Assembly (NCBI GenBank): GCA_964648505.1
Contig: CAZYMI010000033.1
Coordinates: 1-6,198 of the forward strand
DNA length: 6,198 nucleotides
Direction of reading: 5' to 3'
Source of the DNA: CAZYMI01 sp964648505
GTDB taxonomy: Bacteria > Pseudomonadota > Alphaproteobacteria > Micavibrionales > Micavibrionaceae
The notes below the pieces were generated by a model that was given only the letters and a program-made list of their open reading frames with translations, did not search any database and had not been told where the DNA came from. The position numbers and the translations under genes were made by a program. Shown in pieces: positions 1 through 4,389 of this stretch. Position 1 is the first letter of the stretch; every line of letters begins with the position of its first letter.

Positions 1-1507
1 TGCATCCATATCCAACAAGATTGAAGCCAAGGGCATCAAGATCTTTTTGCAAGTCTGCACGCAAAAGATAATCTGTCACAACCTGTGATCCGGGGGCGAG
101 CGATGTTTTAACCCATGGCTTCACTTTCAAGCCTTTTGCAAGCGCATTTCGTGCAAGCAACCCAGCCCCAACCATAACAGAAGGATTTGATGTGTTGGTG
201 CAAGACGTGATTGCAGCAATCACAACCGCACCATCTTTTAAAGCATAATCTGCCCCGTCAACCTGTACGGCAGAATCTGCGCGCTTAAGTTCTGTTTGGA
301 AATCAGCAAAAGATTGTGGTGCTTTTGAAAGTGTTACACGATCCTGCGGGCGTTTGGGGCCTGCCAAAGATGCTTCGACTTGTGAAAGATCAAGTTCCAT
401 TGTGTCTGTAAAAACCGGATCCGGGGATGACGCATCACGCCACATGCCTTGTTCGCGGGCATAGGCTTCAACCAGCTTCACGCGCTCAGGGTTACGACCT
501 GTAAAATTCAGATAACGTATTGTTTCTGCATCAATCGGGAAAAAACCACATGTCGCGCCATATTCAGGCGCCATGTTCGCAATTGTCGCACGATCAGCGA
601 GCGAGAGATTTTCAAGCCCGGGGCCAAAAAACTCAACAAATTTATTGACCACACCTTTTTTGCGCAGCATCTGTGTGACCATCAGGACAAGATCAGTTGC
701 TGTTGTGCCTTCTTTCATTTTACCGGTAATTTTAAAACCGATCACTTCTGGAATAAGCATGGATGTTGGCTGCCCCAGCATTGCCGCTTCCGCTTCAATA
801 CCGCCAACACCCCAACCAAGGACACCCAAACCATTAATCATGGTTGTGTGGGAATCCGTACCAACAAGTGTATCAGGGTAAGCCACCATTTTACCTTTAT
901 GGCCTTCATCTTCTTCAACCCACACGGCCTGACCCAGATATTCCAGATTAACCTGATGGCAGATACCTGTGCCAGGTGGTACAACACGAAAATTTTTAAA
1001 AGCCTGCTGGCCCCAACGCAAAAAGGCATAACGTTCGCCATTGCGTTCAAATTCTTTTTCAACATTATGCTGGAACGCTTGCGGTGTTCCAAATTCATCA
1101 ACCATCACAGAATGGTCAATCACAAGATCAACGGCCGCCAATGGATTAATTTTTTCTGGATCGCCGCCCAAAGCACGCATTGCTTCACGCATAGCCGCTA
1201 AATCAACAACGGCTGGAACGCCTGTAAAATCTTGCATCAAAACACGCGCCGGACGATACGCAATTTCATGTTCTGTTTTGCCTTTGTTATCCACCCACGC
1301 TTTAAGCGCCTTAATATCTTCAACCTTTACTGTTGATCCGTTTTCAAAACGCAGTAAGTTTTCAAGCAGCACTTTTAATGAATAAGGCAAACGAGAAAAA
1401 TCTCCTACTTTTTCCGCTGCTGCTTTTAGCGAAAAATAATCATAGCTTTTACCGTCAATAGTGAGTGATTTACGGGTGCCGAGGCTGTCTGTGCCGGTGC
1501 GTGTCAT
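1..1507 (-). CDS. acnA: Aconitate hydratase A (aconitase), 3' part cut off by window edge
   Basis: TCA-cycle enzyme that interconverts citrate and isocitrate through cis-aconitate in the cytoplasm, using a [4Fe-4S] cluster. The reading frame is open from the ATG at 1507 down to base 2, giving 502 residues. AcnA-type enzymes are usually about 890, so roughly 390 residues are missing, including the C-terminal swivelling domain. Visible landmarks are the N-terminal MTRTGTDSLGTRKSL, the active-site TDSHTTMING (Asp218, Ser219, His220), the following glycine-rich GLGVLGWGVGGIEAE, and TSCTNTSNPSVM with the first cluster cysteine, Cys436. The last readable residues, VGYGC, end at Cys502, the first of the CxxC pair that supplies the other two ligands. 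The 66-residue spacing between Cys436 and Cys502 fits the family. No in-frame stop or frameshift was seen. The start is supported by a TAAGGA ribosome binding site nine bases upstream. It is divergent from the ccm operon. AcnA could in principle be the related iron-regulatory type, but plain aconitase is the best call. Confidence 0.97.
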   Translation of the reverse strand, partial: MTRTGTDSLGTRKSLTIDGKSYDYFSLKAAAEKVGDFSRLPYSLKVLLENLLRFENGSTVKVEDIKALKAWVDNKGKTEHEIAYRPARVLMQDFTGVPAVVDLAAMREAMRALGGDPEKINPLAAVDLVIDHSVMVDEFGTPQAFQHNVEKEFERNGERYAFLRWGQQAFKNFRVVPPGTGICHQVNLEYLGQAVWVEEDEGHKGKMVAYPDTLVGTDSHTTMINGLGVLGWGVGGIEAEAAMLGQPTSMLIPEVIGFKITGKMKEGTTATDLVLMVTQMLRKKGVVNKFVEFFGPGLENLSLADRATIANMAPEYGATCGFFPIDAETIRYLNFTGRNPERVKLVEAYAREQGMWRDASSPDPVFTDTMELDLSQVEASLAGPKRPQDRVTLSKAPQSFADFQTELKRADSAVQVDGADYALKDGAVVIAAITSCTNTSNPSVMVGAGLLARNALAKGLKVKPWVKTSLAPGSQVVTDYLLRADLQKDLDALGFNLVGYGC

Positions 1508-1516
1508 AAAAATATA

Positions 1517-1522
1517 TCCTTA
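1517..1522 (-). promoter_or_regulatory. Ribosome binding site of acnA
   Basis: On the minus strand this reads TAAGGA, nine bases before the acnA ATG at 1507. It is the clearest Shine-Dalgarno sequence in the intergenic region and fixes the acnA start. Confidence 0.75.
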
Positions 1523-1531
1523 AAAAGGTCG

Positions 1532-1543
1532 AATTGAACAATT
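1532..1543. promoter_or_regulatory. Short palindrome in acnA 5' region, possible operator
   Basis: AATTG-AA-CAATT is a perfect 5-bp inverted repeat with a 2-base spacer. It lies between the putative acnA -10 box (1548-1553) and the ribosome binding site, at about the expected transcription start. That is a position where a bound repressor would block acnA. Aconitase genes are commonly controlled by iron or redox regulators in alphaproteobacteria, but I cannot match this palindrome to a named operator. An AT-rich 5-bp palindrome can also arise by chance. Confidence 0.25.
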
Positions 1544-1547
1544 GGTC

Positions 1548-1577
1548 GGTATAGTAAACGCTTAATGCCAGATTCAA
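1548..1577 (-). promoter_or_regulatory. Candidate acnA promoter (-35/-10)
   Basis: Minus-strand hexamers TTGAAT (1577-1572) and TATACC (1553-1548) are separated by 18 bases. Each matches four of six consensus positions of a housekeeping sigma promoter. Initiation would fall near 1541, giving a leader of about 33 bases that contains the TAAGGA ribosome binding site. A GATTC site (GANTC, the recognition sequence of the alphaproteobacterial CcrM methylase) at 1571-1575 overlaps the -35 box. This is judged by eye from weak hexamers. Confidence 0.35.
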
Positions 1578-1644
1578 AAGCTTGAAAACGGGTAACAAAA
1601 GAACCTTTTTTATTTAACATATTGATAATAAAGAAAAATTTTTA

Positions 1645-1679
1645 TCCGCAAATTTAGGCGGAAATAAGGCAATTTCCGT
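1645..1679. repeat. Two overlapping, mutually exclusive inverted repeats
   Basis: TCCGC (1645-1649) can pair with GCGGA (1658-1662). Alternatively CGGAAAT (1659-1665) can pair with ATTTCCG (1672-1678) around a 6-base loop. The two stems share bases 1659-1662, so only one can form at a time. They lie about 70 to 100 bases upstream of the putative acnA promoter, so they are not in its short leader. On the plus strand they precede the candidate small RNA. They could be a regulator-binding site or part of a longer leader. Confidence 0.4.
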
Positions 1680-1724
1680 CCATAATTTTGCCCAATTCTT
1701 CAGGCACTATTGAAAATAGAACAT

Positions 1725-1818
1725 AGGAATTCCTCGTTTTTTCCTCCGATCCGTGAGCCAACGCCACGGAATGAATTCCAAAAACCGCCGGACTCACATA
1801 GCCCGGCGGTTTTGTTTT
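1725..1818 (+). ncRNA. Candidate small RNA ending in a Rho-independent terminator
   Basis: A plus-strand terminator (1781-1813) has no protein gene upstream of it, since acnA points the other way, so something non-coding must be transcribed into it. The preceding bases fold plausibly: GGAATTC (1726-1732) pairs with GAATTCC (1773-1779), enclosing a second stem TCCGTG (1750-1755) / CACGGA (1765-1770). The internal strand between the stems holds TTTTTTCCTCC, an unpaired pyrimidine run with a CCTCC anti-Shine-Dalgarno motif typical of alphaproteobacterial regulatory RNAs. Weak promoter hexamers TTGCCC (1688-1693) and GAAAAT (1712-1717), 18 bases apart, would start transcription near 1725. I have an uncertain recollection that a rhizobial sRNA family (alpha-r45) maps to acnA/ccmA intergenic regions. 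The 5' end is a guess. It could instead be the ccmA leader. Confidence 0.4.
1781..1813 (+). terminator. Rho-independent terminator upstream of ccmA
   Basis: An 11-bp perfect stem, AAAACCGCCGG (1781-1791) against CCGGCGGTTTT (1803-1813), encloses an 11-base loop and is followed by GTTTTAG. The GC-rich core with A-tract before and T-tract after is a classic intrinsic terminator and also reads as one on the minus strand. It ends about 40 bases before the ccmA start, so on the plus strand it either ends a small RNA or attenuates ccm transcription. Confidence 0.8.
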
Positions 1819-1842
1819 AGGGGTCCGACGGTTTTGTTTTAG
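1802..1842 (+). repeat. Duplicated terminator 3' arm (19-base imperfect direct repeat)
   Basis: CCCGGCGGTTTTGTTTTAG (1802-1820) and TCCGACGGTTTTGTTTTAG (1824-1842) match at 17 of 19 positions with a 22-base period. The last 14 bases are identical. The terminator's left arm, extended to 1781-1792, can pair with the first copy (11 bp) or with the second copy at 1824-1835 (11 of 12 positions). This gives two competing hairpins with a shared 5' arm. It may be a simple local duplication or a deliberate two-state element. Confidence 0.7.
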
Positions 1843-1854
1843 CCAAAATTCAGT

Positions 1855-2448
1855 ATGATCCCCGCCAAGATGAATAAAGATGCTTTTCTAATTGCCAATC
1901 ATTTAAGCTGCGGACGCAACGGTCAACCCTTAATAAAAGACCTGTGTTTAACCCTTAAAGGGGGCGATGGCGCTTGCCTGACAGGCCCTAATGGATGTGG
2001 GAAAACAACAATCTTGCGCACTTTTGCAGACCTGCTTGACCCCTTAAGCGGTACATATAGTGTATCGCCTTATCATTTTATAAAAGCTAATCCCCCTTTT
2101 ACCCCGTCCCTGACCGCTGATGAAACCATCCAGCTTCAAGCCCTATTATACAATCACCAACCTCTTAAAAATTATCCTGATCCGTTTCAAATCAACCCTT
2201 TGGCAAATAAAAAAATTGCATCTTTATCCGTGGGCCAAAAACAGAGGCTCAACTTACACACCGTGCTTATCGATGAAAGGCCCGTATGGCTTTTAGATGA
2301 ACCCACAAACGCCCTTGATCGTGAAGCAAGAAATATTTTGTTCACACTTGCAAACAATAAGATCGCAACAGGGGGAATTGTTTTGGTTGCGACACACACC
2401 CCTGAAGAATGGAAAAACTTTCAAATTATAAATGTAACGCCATCATGA
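1855..2448 (+). CDS. ccmA: Haem exporter ATP-binding protein CcmA (cytochrome c maturation)
   Basis: ATPase subunit of the CcmAB(CD) ABC complex on the cytoplasmic face of the inner membrane. ATP hydrolysis releases haem-loaded CcmE from CcmCD. The 197 residues contain Walker A GPNGCGKT (44-51), signature LSVGQKQR (124-131), Walker B VWLLDEP (144-150), the D-loop ALD (153-155) and the switch His181. Length is near the low end of the family (about 200-215). The Q-loop glutamine, usually in a GHQP-like context, appears replaced around Ala78 (HFIKANPP). An alternative ATG at 1870 gives MNKDAFLIANHL and a Walker A distance closer to relatives. Neither start has a clear ribosome binding site. It is first in the operon, and its stop overlaps the ccmB start (ATGA). 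CcmA identity comes mainly from gene order plus the compact single-domain form. Confidence 0.93.
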   Translation: MIPAKMNKDAFLIANHLSCGRNGQPLIKDLCLTLKGGDGACLTGPNGCGKTTILRTFADLLDPLSGTYSVSPYHFIKANPPFTPSLTADETIQLQALLYNHQPLKNYPDPFQINPLANKKIASLSVGQKQRLNLHTVLIDERPVWLLDEPTNALDREARNILFTLANNKIATGGIVLVATHTPEEWKNFQIINVTPS

Positions 2449-3116
2449 AAAAGTTTTTTGCCCTTGTTATCAAAGATATCCGCGCAGACTTGCGCGAAAC
2501 AATAAAAGTTATTTTTATGCCTGTCTATTTTACTTTAGTCACTATTTTGTTCCCATTAGCTTTAGGACCATCAACGGATAGCCTCGCTTTTCTTGCGCCA
2601 GGCTTGTTGATTGTTTTATGCACACTGACAAGCTTGATTGGAATAGAAAGACTTTTTGCACAAGATATTCAAACAGGTTTTTTAGAGAACGTTATTCTTT
2701 CAAAAACATCGCTGACACTTTATGTATGGGCCTGCTTAACGAGCCACCTTATTCTTGCGGGTCTGCCTTTGATTATTCTATCACCTTTTATTGCAATCGC
2801 TTTAGGGTTATCACCAAATATAGCCTTCTGGCCTGTGCCTGCTGTGTTACTTTTATGCTTATTCTATTTGTTGGAAATTGGTTGCATGATCCGCGCTTTA
2901 ACAATCGGCGTGGCAGAAAATAGAACCCTGATCGCTATTTTAGCTTTACCCTTGTTTATACCTGCTTTAATTTTTGCAGCCGGCACCCTCCACCTTGCTG
3001 CATCAGGATTACCGTATGAAAGTCCCTTTCTTTTTTTAGGCGCGCTTGTGCTGGCTTTTGTGGTTATAGCACCTTATGTTAGTGCCATCCTGCTACGCTG
3101 GAGCATAAGATCATGA
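2445..3116 (+). CDS. ccmB: Haem exporter membrane protein CcmB
   Basis: Integral membrane subunit that pairs with CcmA. Together they drive ATP-dependent release of holo-CcmE from CcmCD. The chosen ATG overlaps the ccmA stop as ATGA and gives 223 residues beginning MKKFFALVIKDIRADLR, matching the usual CcmB length of about 220. An upstream in-frame ATG at 2409 would add 12 residues that lie inside ccmA and look unlike a CcmB N terminus, so I reject it. Family hallmarks are TLFP-like TILFPLALGP (33-42), LAPGL (50-54), the ERLFxxDxxxGxLE segment (68-81), GLPLIILSPF (106-115) and LPLFIPALIFAAG (168-180). About six hydrophobic segments are visible, roughly at 22-41, 50-66, 98-120, 128-147, 159-181 and 194-217. 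There is no separate ribosome binding site, so translation is probably coupled to ccmA. Confidence 0.95.
   Translation: MKKFFALVIKDIRADLRETIKVIFMPVYFTLVTILFPLALGPSTDSLAFLAPGLLIVLCTLTSLIGIERLFAQDIQTGFLENVILSKTSLTLYVWACLTSHLILAGLPLIILSPFIAIALGLSPNIAFWPVPAVLLLCLFYLLEIGCMIRALTIGVAENRTLIAILALPLFIPALIFAAGTLHLAASGLPYESPFLFLGALVLAFVVIAPYVSAILLRWSIRS
3100..3103 (+). promoter_or_regulatory. Ribosome binding site of ccmC inside the end of ccmB
   Basis: GGAG lies nine bases before the ccmC ATG at 3113, within the last codons of ccmB. It supports the ATGA-overlapping ccmC start. Confidence 0.6.
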
Positions 3117-3823
3117 TCACTTACTTTGCTAATCCTGCCCGTTTTGAAAAAAGCGCACGTATTTGTACCCCCGTGTTTGCTTTTTGTGGTCTGATTTTAT
3201 GGGCTTATGGGCTTTATCAAGCTCTCATTATTTCACCCCCCGATTATCAACAAGGTGAAACAGTGCGGATCATGTATATTCATGTACCCTCTGCCTGGAT
3301 TGCTCTATTTTTATATACGACACTTTCAGTGTGCGGTGTTGTGTTTTTGGTATGGCGCCATATTCTGGCCGGACTTGCCTTACGCGCTATTGCACCTGTA
3401 GGCGCAACCATGACAGCCATCTGCCTTATCACTGGTTCATTATGGGGGCAGCCCATGTGGGGAACATGGTGGGTGTGGGATGCGCGCCTCACATCCGTTT
3501 TGATTTTATTTTTTCTTTATATCGGCATTATTGCACTTGAACGATCATTTGAGAACCGAGATCGCGGGCTGCAAGCAGCAAGCTGGCTTGCAATAATTGG
3601 CTTTATCAACATCCCGATTATAAAATTTTCAGTTGAATGGTGGAACACTTTGCACCAGCCTTCCAGCATATCATCGTTTAAAAAACTGAAGGATCCCGCG
3701 CTTGATGCTTCTATGTTAGAACCGTTGCTGCTGATGACAGCTGCAGGTTTTTTCCTAACCGGTGCGCTGATACTCTATCGAGTGCAAACTGAAATTTTAA
3801 CTCGTAAGCAAGATACACGATAA
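3113..3823 (+). CDS. ccmC: Haem-handling protein CcmC
   Basis: Inner-membrane protein of the haem-handling family that, with CcmD, binds haem on its periplasmic side and attaches it to CcmE. The 236 residues have about six transmembrane segments. The tryptophan-rich WWD signature is intact: WGQPMWGTWWVWDARLTS (111-128). The two conserved axial histidines are present: His57 in YIHVPSAW and His181 in WWNTLHQP. Their spacing (124 residues) equals that of the E. coli pair His60/His184. The sequence continues with the family-typical FLYIGI after the WWD motif. The start overlaps the ccmB stop as ATGA and is preceded by GGAG. The stop is followed four bases later by ccmD. Nothing is missing compared with functional relatives. 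Confidence 0.97.
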   Translation: MITYFANPARFEKSARICTPVFAFCGLILWAYGLYQALIISPPDYQQGETVRIMYIHVPSAWIALFLYTTLSVCGVVFLVWRHILAGLALRAIAPVGATMTAICLITGSLWGQPMWGTWWVWDARLTSVLILFFLYIGIIALERSFENRDRGLQAASWLAIIGFINIPIIKFSVEWWNTLHQPSSISSFKKLKDPALDASMLEPLLLMTAAGFFLTGALILYRVQTEILTRKQDTR

Positions 3824-3827
3824 ACAA

Positions 3828-3962
3828 ATGAACGATCACTCCTTTTACATTTTTTGTGCTTATTGCGTGGCGCATCTTCTACCCCTGATTTTATGGGGCC
3901 TTTCTGTTAGGCAACGTCGACGCGCTGTAAAAAGTGAAAAAAATCATGCTCGCTCGTCATAA
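3828..3962 (+). CDS. ccmD: Haem exporter protein CcmD, 44 residues
   Basis: A very small single-pass membrane protein that stabilises the CcmC-CcmE complex and is needed for release of holo-CcmE. The sequence starts MNDHSFYIFCAYCVAHLLP, has one hydrophobic segment (about 6-26) and then a basic tail VRQRRRAVKSEK on the cytoplasmic side. Both the topology and the YxxxAY / LxLW pattern fit CcmD. It starts four bases after the ccmC stop and its end overlaps ccmE. It has no good ribosome binding site, so reinitiation after ccmC is likely. It is at the short end for CcmD (many are 45-70). Cys10 and Cys13 with His16 are unusual in this segment, which in relatives is usually alanine-rich. Position in the operon makes the call strong despite low intrinsic conservation. 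Confidence 0.88.
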   Translation: MNDHSFYIFCAYCVAHLLPLILWGLSVRQRRRAVKSEKNHARSS

Positions 3963-4389
3963 CAGGCTTTTGACCATCGTTATTATACTGATCACCCTAG
4001 GGGGTGCGTTGGCATTAACATTACGCGCTCTTGACCAGCAGGTTACGTTTTTTTATGCCCCTTCTGAAATTGCCCTACACAAACACCCTGAAAACAAAGA
4101 TATACGAATTGGCGGCCTTGTAAAAACAGGATCATTAAAACGTCTGGATGATGGGCTGTCGATTTCTTTTACGGTTACCGATAATCTCTCTGACCTGGTG
4201 GTAAAATATAAAGGCATTGTGCCTGATCTCTTCCGAGAAGGGCAAGGCATTGTAGCAACCGGACGCCTTTCAGCTGACGGTATTTTTATTGCAAATACAC
4301 TTTTAGCAAAGCACGATGAGAGATACATGCCCCCTGAAGTTGCAAATGCCTTGCGCGATAAAACACCTCATAAAGGCACAACACCATGA
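3946..4389 (+). CDS. ccmE: Periplasmic haem chaperone CcmE
   Basis: Membrane-anchored haem chaperone that binds haem covalently through a histidine and carries it from CcmCD to CcmF. With the ATG at 3946 the protein is 147 residues. It begins MLARHNRLLTI, which lines up with the MNIRRKNRL start of E. coli CcmE. A GTG at 3934 would add four residues (MKKI) and cannot be excluded. A signal-anchor helix spans about 8-28. The beta-barrel domain follows from FFYAPSEIA (35-43), through IRIGGLVKTGS (53-63) and GIVPDLFREGQG (90-101), to LLAKHDERYMPPEV (119-132). The last contains the haem-binding His123 and Tyr127 of the HxxxY motif, as in the common class of CcmE (not the cysteine variant). It overlaps ccmD by 17 bases and shares ATGA with ccmF. 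Confidence 0.97.
   Translation: MLARHNRLLTIVIILITLGGALALTLRALDQQVTFFYAPSEIALHKHPENKDIRIGGLVKTGSLKRLDDGLSISFTVTDNLSDLVVKYKGIVPDLFREGQGIVATGRLSADGIFIANTLLAKHDERYMPPEVANALRDKTPHKGTTP
4372..4376 (+). promoter_or_regulatory. Ribosome binding site of ccmF
   Basis: AAAGG, nine bases before the ATG at 4386 and inside the end of ccmE, supports the ATGA-overlapping ccmF start. Confidence 0.45.

Larger units (their letters stand above)
1508..1854. other. Divergent acnA/ccmA intergenic region (347 bases)
   Basis: No protein gene is supported here. The acnA-proximal half (1508-1700) is very AT-rich and holds the acnA control signals and two overlapping inverted repeats. The ccmA-proximal half (about 1725-1842) is more GC-rich and strongly structured. 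It contains nested inverted repeats, a Rho-independent terminator and a duplicated terminator arm. I saw no convincing promoter between the terminator and the ccmA start codon. ccm transcription may therefore start upstream of the terminator and read through it, or start from a promoter too degenerate to recognise. Confidence 0.8.

Noticed and set aside
449..1201. 250-codon plus-strand open frame antisense to acnA
   Set aside because: It is in the codon-aligned antisense register of acnA, has no recognisable protein features, and its low-complexity, Cys/His/Phe-rich product is typical of a shadow frame.
1654..1767. 37-codon minus-strand frame starting at a GTG in the intergenic region (VALAHGSEEKTRN...)
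   Set aside because: The frame stays open upstream through the terminator hairpin, there is no ribosome binding site before the GTG, and nothing in it resembles a known family. The structured RNA explanation fits better.
2409..2444. Upstream ATG extending ccmB by 12 residues
   Set aside because: The extension lies in the ccmA coding end, is unlike CcmB N termini, and the ATGA overlap at 2445 gives the usual length.
2618..2923. 101-codon plus-strand frame inside ccmB
   Set aside because: Out-of-frame shadow of a well-supported ccmB gene, with no family resemblance.
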